Below are positions 1-10,732 of a stretch of 64,000 nucleotides of DNA, in pieces (the first letter of the stretch is position 1; every line of letters begins with the position of its first letter). The notes under the pieces were generated by a model, which saw only the letters and a list, made by a program, of their open reading frames with translations, was not told where the DNA came from and did no database searches. Both the position numbers and the translations under genes were made by a program. Source of the stretch: Plotosus lineatus (taxonomy: Eukaryota > Chordata > Actinopteri > Siluriformes > Plotosidae); assembly GCA_024760905.1 (NCBI GenBank), contig CM045750.1:12601919-12665918 (forward strand), read 5' to 3'.

Positions 1-480
1 CCCCAGGAGCCAAGCGTGGGAAAGGGGCTGAAAGGCGAGTGCCTGATGGTTGATCCTCTGCCCATGGTGCTCAGCTGGGCCCAGCCCGAGAGGAGACATG
101 GGTCCACCCTTCTATGGACCCACCAATTGTGTGAGGGACTATAGAGGTCAGGTGCAATGCAAACTGAGTGGCAGCCGAAGGCGTGGGCTCTGCCTAACTG
201 ACTAGCTTAAGTCTATCTTTTGGGACATGGAATATCACCAGCCTGAGTTGGTGTATAAGGTTCAGAGATAACATCTAGGTATAGTCAACCTGACCTCGAC
301 ACAAAGCTTGGGTTCTGGAACCACCCATCTCGAGAGGAGCTGGAACCTCAGCGTCAAGAGGAACAATGTGGTTTTATCCCTGGCTGCGGCACTCCTGACC
401 AGCTCTACATACTCTACAAAATCCTGGACGGGGAGTTTTCCAATCCTTGGGCTATCTCAATTGTACAGAATTCAAGTGTG
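1..480 (+). mobile_element. LINE family A, 5' leader and RT fragment, internally deleted
   Basis: Degenerate non-LTR retrotransposon DNA. Near 220-340 it reads like the endonuclease start (GTWNVTSL-type motif, then SLGSGTTH). At about 360-440 it jumps to an RT-like stretch (EEQCGF.PGCGTLDQLYTLYK), so much of the element is deleted. The same family recurs at 1600-2095 and, antisense, at 55240-57595. No intact frame remains. Confidence 0.6.
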
Positions 481-499
481 TGAATTAGAAGGACTCAAG

Positions 500-1100
500 A
501 GGAACGGTAAGGTTAAAGGGAGCAGAGATCAAGAAGGTGGAGGATTTTAAGTACTTAGGCTGAACGATCCAAAGCAATCGAGACTGTGGAAAAGAGGTTA
601 AAAAACGTGTGCAAGCAGGTTGGAGTGGTTGGCGAAAAGTGTCCGGTGTGATAGGAGAGTATCGGCAAGAATGAAAGGAAAAGTGTACAAAACGGTGATG
701 AGGCCAGCGATGTTGTATGGTTTAGAAACAGTGGCACAGAGGAAAAGACAGGAGGCAGAGCTGGAGGTAGCAGAGATGAAAATGTTGAGGTTCTCTTTGG
801 GAGGAATGAGGATGGATAGGATCAGGAATGAGTTCATCAGAGGGACAGCACATGTAAGATGTTTTGGAGACAAAGTCAGAGAGGCTAGATTGAGATGGTT
901 TGGACATGTACAGAGGAGGGATAGTGAGTATATTGCTCGTAGGATGCTGAGGTTGGAACTACCAGGCAGAAGGCCTAGAGTAAGACCAAAGAGTAGATTT
1001 ATGGATGCGGTGAAGGAGGACATGAAGGTCGTTTGAGTAAGAGAAGATGCAGAGGATAGGGTGAAATGGAACAGCCGAAAGGAAAAGAAGACATCGAAGA
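500..1100 (+). pseudogene. LINE family B (RTE-like) reverse transcriptase C-terminal remnant
   Basis: A reading frame around 620-1036 gives KVYKTVMRPAMLYGLETVA, then RWFGHVQRRDSEYIARRMLR and ELPGRRPRVRPKSRFMDAV, the C-terminal tail of a LINE common in fish. A weaker upstream part (about 515-600) reads KKVEDFKYLG with a stop. It ends in AGCCGAAAGGAAAAGAAGA, also the 3' end of the SINEs at 49728 and elsewhere. The clade name RTE-like is from memory. Confidence 0.7.
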
Positions 1101-1599
1101 AGGGCTCTCTCAGTTGTGCTCTGTTAATATGGTATACCGGACCCATTGCTACCGTCTGTTTGGTCTCTGTACTGCTGAGCCAGAGCCACACACACACAAA
1201 GCCACAAGGTCCACATTTGAACCCATGAAATTAGTTTCCAGTGGTGCTTGGACTCCGCCAATACTGTCCCTTTGTCACATGTTCGGTTCATGATGTTTAT
1301 GAATAGAATTTCTCATTGCAGCCAAGGTGTTGAGGGGTTCTGGTTTGGTCGCCATAGGATTTCATCTCGGCTTTTTGGATGATGGTGTCCGTTTGGCTTT
1401 GTTCACTGGAGTTACTGCAGCTGCGTAAGAGGCCATGGTTCTCAGCCAGAAAAGAATTAAATGAACTTTCTGCATCTAGAATGAGCTCCTGCCCAAGTGA
1501 CCAAGTTGAGGAGTTCATGTGTTGAGGAACTTGTTCATGAGTGAGGGAAGGACGGAGCAACAGACTGACAGACGGATCGCTTCAGCTTTTCCTGTAAAG

Positions 1600-2095
1600 T
1601 AGAACTTGTACCAGTCCATTGTGGTAAAGATGGAGCTGAGCCAGAAGGCAACACTCTCAGTTTACCAGTTGATTTACATTTCAGCCCTCACCTATGGTCA
1701 CAAGCTTTGTGTAGTGACCGAAAGAACAAGATCACAGATACAAGCGGCTGAAATGAGCTTCCTACACAGTGTGGCACACTCTGAGATGTCATCCGGGAGG
1801 AGACCAGAGTAGAACCGCTGTTCCTCTGTGTTGAGAGGACCAAGTTGAGGTGGTTCATACATCTAATCAGAATGCCTCTGTGGTGTGGTGTTTTTGCCAT
1901 ATCCAACCGGGACGAAACTCCGGGGTTGCCCCAGAACACGCTGGAGGGACTTTCATCTTTCAGAAGGTCTGGGAGCACCTTCATGTCCCTTCTGGAAGAG
2001 CTGGAGGAAGTGGCTCGACAAAGGGATGTCTGGACCTTACTGCTAAGACCATTGACCCTGTGTCCAGACCCTGGAACAAGCGGAAAATAAAGATG
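1600..2095 (+). pseudogene. LINE family A reverse transcriptase C-terminal remnant
   Basis: Reads VKMELSQKATLSVYQLIYIS, LTYGHKLCVVTERTRSQIQA and AEMSFLHSVA, then after frame changes a 'HLIRMP' motif and an 'EELEEVARQRDVWTLLLRPL' end. This is the thumb and C-terminus of the same LINE family found antisense at 55240-57595. Frameshifts and stops break it. Confidence 0.7.
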
Positions 2096-3284
2096 ATGGA
2101 TTGGTCATGTCAAAGGAAGTGCTACATGTACTTCATGCAGGATAGGCTAGTTGAATTGTGGTCATCAAAGGAGGTGTGGCTCGTTACAATGCGTTCATCC
2201 TATGCAAGGTCTCTAATTTCGTCATTTGCCTCTTGGTTTAAAGAAATGAAACGGAGTGTGTGCTCAATTTTACCAAACAGCAAGCTCTTAAACCCTTCAA
2301 AGGTTTAAAGATTGTAGACCTGCAGTAGACTTGATGGTGTTTTGTTTGTGATTTGTTGATTTTGTACATTCAGAATGTTTATTTCAGGTTACTGTCGGTC
2401 AAGATATCAGTAACTCTGACTTGTCTTTTTTATGTTTGATGGTCTTGCTTTCTTGACAGTTATAATGTGATGTTATCTGAACTGATACCCGTGAGACCTT
2501 GGCGAGCCTTACCTACTGCGGAAGCTTGAGTCATGTTTTTGATTCCTGACGGCCTCCTGTCTTTCTATGTGTCTGTTCTGACGAGCGTCCTGATCTTATT
2601 TATACATGCCTAACATCAAAGAATGCTGTAAGAACCCAGTACCATCTGCCGGTTACCAGCCTAAGTTATTAATATGCTAATTGAACAGAGCCTTAACTTG
2701 CAGAACCTTTCATTATCTCTACATCTCTCTGTATTGGCAGAAGTTGTCATGATTTATCAGTAATTAATGGAAACACAATCTGAAAATGACTGAATCTCAG
2801 GTAGTCAAGCTTGACTTGGTGAATTTTTCCATTTCTGTGATATCATTCGTGAAGTGTCGAGTTCTTATTTCTTACATCTATCTTGTTTACCCTGAAGTGC
2901 TGAGCTTTGCATTAGAACCAGCCAATTTTATGCTTGTTGAGCTACTAGAGCGATGGCATTGATTACTGCTTGCTGCAGACTTGCCTTTGATTTGTCGGTA
3001 GGTTTTTACTACTGGGTCCTTTATACACGAACTGTATGTTATTATCCCAGTTCTTTTCCCTCAGCCATTAAATAAACTACCCAAACAGACATGTTTCTCA
3101 GGCCGACTTTCTTCCAATCTCTGGTTGAGCTCCTTCAGACAATTTCCCCCCTCTGATTTTTTCCCTGTGCCCACCACTGTGTATTATTACTTCTTGTCAA
3201 AATCTCTTTAATGCTGCAGTTCTTGAACAGTCCACCACCATTTATGTTCTTGTTTTCTTATCACTGTTATATTTTCCTCCTCAG
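2096..3284. other. Unassigned DNA upstream of nbea exon 2
   Basis: AT-rich intronic DNA (intron 1) in which I recognise no gene, repeat family or exon. The Gly-rich exon 1 of neurobeachin would be GC-rich and is not here. Confidence 0.5.
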
Positions 3285-3516
3285 CTTGTTGGTGGAGAGT
3301 TTGATCTGGAGATGAACTTCATCATTCAGGATGCGGAGAGCATCACATGCATGGTGGAGCTGTTGGAACACTGCGAAGTGACGTGCCAGGCTGAGATTTG
3401 GAGCATGTTCACTGCCATCTTGCGCAAGAGTGTACGAAATTTGCAGACCTGCACCGAGGTGGGCCTCATACAGCAAGTGCTGCAGAAGATGAGCTCCGTT
3501 GACGACATGATTGCAG
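3285..3516 (+). CDS. nbea: nbea exon 2 (77 codons + 1 nt)
   Basis: Follows a TTTTCCTCCTCAG acceptor and begins in phase 0 with LVGGEFDLEMNFIIQDAES. It continues through CQAEIWSMFTAILRKSVRNL to MSSVDDMIA and ends with the first G of an Asp codon before GTACTA. It encodes the first armadillo-like helices after the Gly-rich N-terminus. Some residues differ from remembered human NBEA (for example VELLEHCEV, TCTEVGLIQQ). The start codon exon is not in the 3.3 kb to the left. Confidence 0.95.
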
Positions 3517-3788
3517 GTACTAATGTCATGTCATGTCATGTTTGGCTTTCACATTCAGGGAGGATCGTTTATACGAGTTCTCAGAAGGGATGATAACTCT
3601 TCCAGTGTGTGGAGTCAGAATTCACTGCAGTAATATTTGCTTCACTCGGAAAAGGAAAAAGGATTTATCTTTGTTTTTGTTCATTTGATGTTATTTGATG
3701 ATTTATATAATTTACATTTCATTCAGTTACATTCACAGGAAAAAGTGTAAATGTGTGTGTGTGTGAAAACTGAATGAATAGAAATCAT

Positions 3789-3950
3789 TGCGTTTCTCCT
3801 GCAGTAAACTCTACAGTGCTAACGTCCCATCCAGGCAGAGATGAACTCCTGGTAGCTTCACGCTATGGAGACCGGGGATAAGCACCGGTCTGAGGAGCCA
3901 CTAGGCTCGGGTGTAAAAATCCCAACTGACTACCTACCTATACTGTACAG
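3789..3950 (+). mobile_element. SINE family 3, 3' portion
   Basis: Contains AACGTCCCATCCAGGC, GGGGATAAGCACCGG and a GGCTCGGGTGTAAAAA ending. Matching copies lie at 41513-41650 (+) and 63268-63580 (-); the last has a tRNA-like head, which identifies the family as SINE-like. This copy is 5' truncated. Confidence 0.65.
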
Positions 3951-4179
3951 TGTAAGAGTCCTGGAATGACCATAGAACAGGCTTTCTTACTGCACTTTAT
4001 TATCGAGAGACTTCAATATATATTCTAGTCTAGTTTTGTTAATAATGCCCTATGAATAAATAAATAGTTACCTCAGCGGTCTGGATATTTAAGGTATCAT
4101 TGACCTGATAGTTAAAATTGCATATCCTTTTTAAAACACATTTGGGTGGCGTGTGGTTTCTGTAGCAAGTGTGCTTTTT

Positions 4180-4395
4180 TTTTTTTCTATGGGGTTAGAG
4201 TTGCTCGCCCTTCCCCCAACCCCTAATCTGGAGGACCATTAGACTGAATTTTGTCTGGCCTCTCTCCGTTGACCTGTCTGGTAGGGGTGGCCTTACCAAG
4301 AGTCATGTAACTCCCACCAGCATAGCTCTCGGGCCATAGTACAGGATAGCTCTCGGAGAGTGTACTGTTCAAGCTCTATGCTCCTCAGGGAGCTT
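4180..4395 (+). mobile_element. Probable LINE family A 5' leader fragment
   Basis: Holds GGTAGGGGTGGCC, CATAGCTCTCGGGCC and related phrases that I remember from the untranslated leader of the fish LINE also seen at 1-480. It contains a short internal repeat (TAGCTCTCGG at 4324 and 4348). The assignment is tentative. Confidence 0.35.
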
Positions 4396-4411
4396 GAGAT
4401 TTAAATGAAAT

Positions 4412-4710
4412 GATGAATGAGGGTGGTACGTCATGCTTACAATGAGAAGGTCCTGGGCTTGAATTCTGTGCTCAGTTCAGGTGTCTCTGTGTGGACACTC
4501 TGGTTTCTTCCCACAGACCAAAAACATGCACATTTCTTTAAGTGTCTGCTCCAAATTGCCCCTAGGTGTGAGTGTGAATTATGTATGTGCTGTCCTGCAG
4601 TGGACTGGTGCACTGCTCAGGGTGGACCATGCCTTCTCACCGTATTGGCCGAGATAGGCTCCAGCCTCCCAATGACCCTCGTATGATTAAGCAGTATTGG
4701 TGAATGAGTG
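4412..4710 (+). mobile_element. SINE family 2 copy, diverged
   Basis: A 'GGTACGTCATGCTTAC..AGAAGGTCCTGGGCTTGAATTC' tRNA-like head is followed by the body words CAAAAACATGCACAT and CAAATTGCCCCTAGGTGTGA, and tail 'GATAGGCTCCAGCCTCCC'. It matches, with many changes, the better copies at 39959-40317 and 31553-31866. Confidence 0.6.
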
Positions 4711-5194
4711 TATTAAAATAAATGCAAGTGAGCTCAGGAGTTTAAATCTCAATGATTGGACAGACCGTTATAAAGAAATCTGTTTGGTGAATTAATGAAT
4801 GAATTAATGATTTAATTAATTTTTTTTGTTTGTTTGTTTGTATCCTCATATGAGGACATCACATTGTTTCCCCAACAATACTGTGTGTATGTCCTTGTAG
4901 GATCCTCATATGAGAGTCGTTGGGGATTACGGTACCTGCTTATTGTTGTTGCTTATTTTTTCATGAATGAAGAATCCTCGGGTGAATTTTTGCCGCACAA
5001 TAGAGATTCATGAATTGGGGAACGGGCAAACTTCAGCCGTGTTCGTGCTAGTTGTTTATGTAATAATAAACATGACAGTCGGTTGTAAATATGGGATTCT
5101 GTGCTGCAGTAACTTGAGTTTAGATGACTCGAGCCCTCTGGTGTGGATAGAACCTTCATATACCTGATCACACCACTTATATCACACCCTAATG

Positions 5195-5268
5195 CAGTGT
5201 TTCTCAATTATTTTCTGTGGCGCCCCCTCTAGGAAGAAAAAACATTTCACATCCCACCACCCGCACCA

Positions 5269-5319
<51 letters not shown>

Positions 5320-6387
5320 ACCACCACCACCACCACCCTGCAAGTGACTATAAATACTGTAGTATTATTTGTCTATAAAATTATTATTAGTACACTTCTG
5401 CATAACATTGTACAGTGATACCTCAGCTCACGAACATAATTGGTTCCCAGAAAGTGTGTGTGAGGCGAAAAGTTCGTCTTCCGAACATTTATTTCCCATA
5501 AGAAACCATTAAAATAGAGAATAATCCGTTCCCAGGTCCCCATAAAACACAATTTTCTACTAAATAATCCTTAAAACTACACAAAAATATACCTTATTTT
5601 ATGTATAATAAATGTGCTATTGTAGTGTAATTAAAGAAATAAACTGTACTGTATAATAAAGTCGTTTTATTTACCTTTGTGATGGTAGTTGATGGCTTGA
5701 TGGAATGGAGTGGGAGGAGGAGGGAGGGAGGGACTTACTGTTTGGAAGGAGCGTTTGGAAACGCCTACTGTTTGGAAACACCCTTAGCCACACACGCACC
5801 CTTAATAGCTTCCTTGTTCTTAAGGATGGGAGCAATGGTAGACTTAGCGTACTGGTACTGGGACGCTGAGTCACACAAACGCACACCTCGTTCGTGTTTT
5901 TCAATGATCTCCGCCTGTGGTGGGGTCTTTTTCGGTCCCATAATAGCAAAAGTACACTCAATATGGTCCAAAATGTCTATCAAACACAAACCACGTCCGC
6001 ACTCAAAGAAAGGGGGTGACGAACTGTGACGCCGTGAGCGTGCGTCAGCTTCTTGTGGCCGCCACCGTGGCGCTGTTCGACCGCGTGGTTTGATTCGTCC
6101 GCTGAAAACTAGTTCGTCAGCAGAGACTATATGCTCGCAAATTTAATGTTCTTGAGGCGAAAAGTTCGTGAGCTTAAGCGTTCGTCAGCGGAGGTTTTAC
6201 TGTATCTTTATTAGCATTAAAAACAAACAAAAAACAAATATAGTTCAACTTACAATCAAGAAAAACTTCATTAACATTGTTTTTTAATCTGTAATAGAAA
6301 AGATTTAAAGTGCACTAATGTGCCTGAAATAAAAAAAATACATCCTTATTTAAACTCATTCAACTTATTTATGTCTTAATATCTCTG

Positions 6388-6439
<52 letters not shown>

Positions 6440-6720
6440 CCTTTCTCTTCATTCCTGTTAGAAATGTTCCTGTTTTGTTTCTTAAGGGGTTGTTTACTGC
6501 ACTTCGTATCATTTGCTCCTGCGAAAAAGCGCTACACCATAAACCGACAATGAGAGCACCACTGTCAACTAGTGGAGTGGAGGTGCAATTACACTTAATT
6601 CTTGTACACTATTCCAGAAAAGCATGTTCCACATGCTCCTACGCAACCCCCCCCCAACTCTGGCTCACCCTCCCCCCGGTTTCATGCCGCGGCGCGCGCC
6701 CCACTATTTGAGAAGCACTG
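5195..6720 (+). mobile_element. hAT-like non-autonomous element with nested insertions
   Basis: The ends are inverted: CAGTGTTTCTCAATTATT on the left, TATTTGAGAAGCACTG on the right. Flanking 8-mers CCCTAATG (5187-5194) and ACCTAATG (6721-6728) match 7/8, the hAT target-site length. The interior carries a (CA)n tract at 5271-5318, a (CT)n tract at 6383-6436 and a complete Tigger-like insertion at 5413-6202. No transposase of hAT type is visible. A shorter relative lies at 12052-12417. Confidence 0.75.
5413..6202 (-). mobile_element. Tigger/pogo-like element nested in the hAT element
   Basis: Begins CAGTGATACCTCAGCTCAC after TA (5411-5412) and ends GAGGTTTTACTG before TA (6203-6204), with repeated AGGCGAAAAGTTCGT inside both ends. 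On the minus strand a frame starting at 5941 reads MGPKKTPPQ, then EIIEKHERGVRLCDSASQYQ and AKSTIAPILKNKEAIKGACV. This is the CENP-B-type helix-turn-helix N-terminus of a Tigger transposase. The frame stops soon after and the catalytic part is missing. Confidence 0.75.
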
Positions 6721-7019
6721 ACCTAATGGTGTTTTCTCCATTCCTGGACACCACCTTGAAAAGCTGCTGCATTAAGCACTCATATGTTCACCTGGATCAG
6801 AGAGCATTTCAGGTGGTACGAATGGTTAAAGGTCAGACAGTTAATGGAGACATGAATGTGGCTGCACCTGTGTCTTTCCAGAGTACGAAATCCTTGTCTT
6901 TGGTCATTAGTGGGTTTTTTAAATGTATTTTTTATGGTTTGCTTCTCGATAACAGATATTTTTCATCTTCAGGGTTGTTGGAATGTTGTGTAAATGGACT
7001 AATAAAAATATAGATGTAC
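6721..7019. other. Unassigned intron 2 DNA
   Basis: No recognisable exon or repeat. A short open stretch around 6730-7010 shows no family I know. Confidence 0.4.
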
Positions 7020-7096
7020 CAATTTTACTTTCAGGTTGGAAGGCATAAAGTTATGGGAAATGCAGAGGGGTGAATACTTTTGCATGCCAGTGTAAC
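7020..7096 (+). mobile_element. Tc1-like 3' terminal fragment
   Basis: Reads GGAAATGCAGAGGGGTGAAT followed by ACTTTTGCATGCCAGTGTAA, the typical right end of a fish Tc1 element. No transposase is attached. Confidence 0.6.
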
Positions 7097-7544
7097 AAAT
7101 GACTTTATTCTGTATGTGAACACACACTGGGAGTGATTTATCCATCCTGTATTTATCAGTATGATCTTCACACCGTTCAAGGAGAGAATGTATTTAATAG
7201 AATTGAGGATGCCGTGAAACCAGAATATTCAGCCGTTTAGCACAATGTCTTTTTGTTGGCCTCCGTTTATTTGCAGCAAAGGGAAAAGAAAATGGATGAA
7301 CGGTTTCCAATCGTGTTGGATTTGATATTTTTTTCAGGAGTTCAACATGTAAATAATTTTTTTTCGATGATTTATGAAAATAAGTTTTCTTTCGCAGGTA
7401 AAAAAAATAATAATAATGATTATTGTAGCGAGTGCATGCACGCACCATCGGGTGGTTGAGGTCACTGACTGATCAATTGGTGAATCTTTACTGCTCACTG
7501 TGGACCCAGGAAATCTGATTGATTTTCAATTTTTATATTGTCTT
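7097..7544. other. Unassigned intron 2 DNA before the CT tract
   Basis: AT-rich DNA without a supported gene or repeat. A short A/T-rich run at 7400-7420 is the only feature. Confidence 0.4.
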
Positions 7545-7636
7545 TCCCTCCTGTCTCTCTTTCTCTCTCTCTCTGTTGCTCCCTCTCTCTCTGGCTCTCT
7601 CACTTGCTCTCTCACTCTCTTGTGCGTGTGTCTCCA

Positions 7637-7696
<60 letters not shown>

Positions 7697-7838
7697 AACA
7701 CACACTTTCTCTTTCTCCCTCTCTCTTGCTCTCTCACTCTGTTGTGCATGTGTCCTCTCTCTCCCTCTCGCTCTCTCTCACACACTCTTTCGGATTCTCC
7801 CTCTCTCTCTCTGGCTCTCTCACTCTCTTGTGCATGTG

Positions 7839-7873
<35 letters not shown>

Positions 7874-8041
7874 TCTTTCGGTTTCTGGCTCTTTCACTCT
7901 CTTGTGCATGTATCCTCTCTCTCTCTTTCTGTTGCTCCATCTCTCTCTGGCTATCTCACTTGCTCTCTCACTCTCTTGTGCATGTCTCCCCCTCTCTCTC
8001 TTACTCTTTCTGTTTCTGGCTCTTTCACTCTCTTGTGCATG

Positions 8042-8077
<36 letters not shown>

Positions 8078-8572
8078 GTTGCTCCATCGCTCTCTGGTTA
8101 TCTCACTTGCTCTTTCACTCTCTTGTGCATGTCGTCCTGCCCCCCCCCTCTCTCTTTCTCTCTTACCCTTTCTGTTTCTGGTTCTTTCACTCTCTTGTGC
8201 ATGTATCCTCTCTCTCTCTCTCTGGCTATCCCACGTGCTCTCTCACTCTCTTGTGCATGCACCCCCCCTCTCTCTCTCTCTTTCGGTTTCTCCCTCTCTC
8301 TCCGGCTTTCTCTCTCTCTCACTCTCTCTCTTTCTCTCTCTGGCTCTCTCACTCTATTGTGCATGCATGTGTCCTCTCTCTCTCTCTCTCTCCCTTTCTA
8401 TCTCACCTCTATCACTTTCTGTCTGTCATACTTTCTGCCCCTCTTCACTCCCTCCCCCCCTCTCTTTCTCTCTCTCTCTCTCTTGTTCAACCTCTTTCTC
8501 TCTAACTGTCTCTGTCTTACTCTCTTTCCCTCCATCACCCCCCTCCCCTCCCGCTTTCTATCTCTGTGTTTA
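7545..8572 (+). repeat. About 1 kb pyrimidine-rich minisatellite abutting exon 3
   Basis: CTCTCTCT blocks alternate with a recurring phrase, GGCTCTCTCACTCTCTTG TGCATGT. The TTGTGCATG word recurs near 7741, 7827, 7901, 7975, 8033, 8123, 8197, 8250 and 8356, several at 74-bp spacing. All three forward frames are open for hundreds of codons (Leu/Ser-rich), purely because the sequence lacks purines. It ends at the AG of the exon 3 acceptor (8572-8573). Confidence 0.9.
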
Positions 8573-8573
8573 G

Positions 8574-8674
8574 ACCTCTTGGTGGATATGCTGGGGGTTT
8601 TGGCCAGCTACAGTATCACAGTGAAAGAGCTGAAGCTGCTGTTCAGCATGCTCAGAGGAGATAATGCCGTATGG
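8574..8674 (+). CDS. nbea: nbea exon 3 (2 nt + 33 codons)
   Basis: The first two bases, AC, complete the Asp codon begun in exon 2. It then reads LLVDMLGVLASYSITVKELK and ends ...MLRGDNAVW before GTGAGT. Human NBEA, from memory, has ESGIW where this has DNAVW, a variable loop. The acceptor sits directly at the end of about 1 kb of CT-rich repeat. The reading frame stays open upstream into that repeat and downstream into the intron, which is a low-complexity accident and not an extended exon. Confidence 0.95.
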
Positions 8675-9403
8675 GTGAGTAAAAGACATGTATTCGATCA
8701 ACGTTAGTTCATCACTCACAGCATGCTGACAGCCATCGGGGCAGAATATGTATTAGTGAGGAGTTGAATAGATGTGGCCTCCTAAACAGGGAATTTCTGC
8801 CAGTCCTGAGTCTGAGGGACGGAATGTGTAACAGGTTTCTTTGGCACAAGTCGACTGGCAGAAAAAAACTAAATAGCGATTAGTTAAAGCTTAGACTTGC
8901 TTGACGGTCATACCTGGATACCCTTGATGCTTTCCGCTTCATGGGCGCGGTGTCATGACTGGTTTGTCCTCTGTTTCCCGACTTAAATCAAATGCATAGA
9001 TGGACCTAGAAAGAATTTCACTGAATTGTGTATGTATTATCGGTGAATGTACTGACTGCAACAATTAAACACTTCCAAGTCTCCTTTCTTTTAAAATGCC
9101 TCACATTCGTCTGATATACAAACGTATTGGTGCATCTGTTTATATCACCTGACCCGTGTTCGTTGCGGTCAGGTAGTCATGCTATCCCGAAACAAAGCCA
9201 ATCGGCCTTCACCGCCGTATCAGTGGCAGTTCATCAAGGTGCTGTGTTTGATATTTACACAGCTTTAAGAAATTGTGTTATAACTCACCCTCCCAACGCA
9301 GTGCCTGCTCTGTATAGGAAGGGACGGGGACGAAGTAAATAAATTGAGAGAAAACATATAATCTTTTTTTATCTTCTTTGTCTGGTTCCTGGTCTTTTTG
9401 CAG
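8675..9403. other. Intron 3, no recognised element
   Basis: A 729-bp intron with ordinary base composition. I see no repeat family, RNA gene or coding remnant that I could name. Confidence 0.5.
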
Positions 9404-9499
9404 CCAAGGCACGCAATCAAGCTGCTGTCTGTCCTGAACCAGATGCCTCAGAGACATGGCCCAGATACCTTCTTCAACTTCCCAGGACGCAGTGCAGCG
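9404..9499 (+). CDS. nbea: nbea exon 4 (32 codons)
   Basis: Acceptor GGTCTTTTTGCAG, donor GTGAGA, both phase 0. It encodes [20 protein letters not shown] followed by [12 protein letters not shown], the linker into the lectin-like domain. It is followed in the intron by a (TCC)n run at 9511-9531. Confidence 0.95.
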
Positions 9500-9745
9500 G
9501 TGAGACAGTCCTCCTCCTCCTCCTCCTCCTCACACTTCTTTACACCTAATCTCCACCTACTGAGCAGGAGGGATTCTTGAGTCAGATCATCTATATTTCG
9601 GTCATCCTTATGAATGATCTGTGAAGGGAAGTTGTATGAAAGGTGTATTATAGCTCTAGATAAAGCAGTGTCCGGTTCTGAAGGCTACATGTTTCTGTAT
9701 AATGATGGAATTTCAATAGCTATATGTAATGTGTTCTCTGTTCAG

Positions 9746-9867
9746 GCAATTGCTTTGCCCCCCATTGCTAAGTGGCCTTACCAGAATGGTTTCACCCTCA
9801 ACACATGGTTCCGTATGGACCCTCTGAACAATATCAATGTAGACAAGGACAAACCCTATCTGTATTG
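9746..9867 (+). CDS. nbea: nbea exon 5 (40 codons + 2 nt), start of lectin-like domain
   Basis: Acceptor CTCTGTTCAG; donor GTAAGT after TG, the first two bases of a Cys codon finished by exon 6. It encodes [20 protein letters not shown] followed by [20 protein letters not shown], the first strands of the concanavalin A-like lectin domain, with the typical 'FTLNTWFR' motif. Confidence 0.95.
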
Positions 9868-10087
9868 GTAAGTACCACATTTTCTGGTCTGGTCCACGCT
9901 TCTTATTACAATTGTAAATCACTGTATTGAAAATAAATGTTACAGGTCTCAGGTGTATAAACCTGGATGGATGGATGGAAGGACAGTTATGGGAATAAAA
10001 AGAGGGGACATTCTCTTCTGGCTCTGCTTCAGAGCACCAACTGTTAATTTTACCGAATAGCTGTGCACTGGAAGGGGTACTTGAGGG

Positions 10088-10354
10088 TGGAGAATAAAAA
10101 TGTGCAGTGCGTATCAAATTTATTAGCAAATGACACGTGATTTTCAACATTCTTTATAAAAGAAAAATCGGTTGTGTGCAGTAGTATTCAACCTCCTTTA
10201 CTCTGCTCCCCTAAATAAAATAAAGTACCATTAAGAAGTGACCTAATTAGTGAAGAGTCATCCTGTGTGTAACCTAATCTCGGTATAAATGCAACTGCTC
10301 TGGGAAGGACTCCGAGGTTTATTAAAGAACATTAGTGAACAAGCAGCATCACGA
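10088..10354 (+). mobile_element. Tc1-like element, 5' end fragment
   Basis: Contains CTCCCCTAAATAAAATAAAG, GTGACCTAATTAGTGAAGAG, TCTCGGTATAAATGCAACTG and AACATTAGTGAACAAGCAGC. This is the leader between the terminal repeat and the transposase start of a common fish Tc1. It is cut at 10354 by a SINE whose target duplication lies in it. Confidence 0.7.
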
Positions 10355-10431
10355 TGGCCTGGTGGTAAACGTGCTGGGTCACTGATCCTAAGATTGGGGG
10401 TTCAAGCTCCACTCTCCATGGGTTGCCACTG

Positions 10432-10496
<65 letters not shown>

Positions 10497-10732
10497 AGTG
10501 CAGCTAACTGGATTATCAAAGGCCGGCAATGTCTCTTGCTGTCTGTGGTGAGAGGCTGTAAAAGATTGCTGACTTTCAGAAAGAGTAGCTGCAAAGCTGT
10601 CAGTGTGTTTCCATCCTGCGGTGGCCTGGGGAGCTGTCCAGTGTGTACTCTGCCCTCGCCCGGAGTCGGCTGGGATGGGCGCCAGATTCCCCGTAACCCT
10701 AATTAGAATTAAGTGGTTCAGAAAATGAATGG
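10355..10732 (+). mobile_element. SINE family 1, tail A, with target-site duplication
   Basis: The tRNA-like head has an A-box-like TGGCCTGGTGG and a B-box GGGTTCAAGCTCC. It is followed by a C-run and (CA)n (10433-10490), the body CAGCTAACTGGATTATCAAA, and tail A ending 'CCTAATTAGAATTAAG'. GCAGCATCACGA flanks it at 10343-10354 and 10733-10744, a 12-bp duplication of Tc1 leader sequence. The insertion therefore post-dates the Tc1. Confidence 0.85.

Noticed and set aside
620..1036. A host gene encoding a 138-residue protein
   Set aside because: The peptide is the C-terminal part of a fish LINE reverse transcriptase with upstream stops.
1..3284. nbea exon 1 upstream of exon 2
   Set aside because: No Met start with the Gly-rich and IRNIRMKFAVLIGLI-like text is present; the region is LINE debris and AT-rich DNA.
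7500..8707. Three overlapping forward frames of 328-389 codons, rich in Leu and Ser, in the CT tract
   Set aside because: All three frames are open because the DNA is nearly purine-free. One runs through exon 3 in the correct frame but the peptide is pure repeat, and the intron-exon border is canonical.
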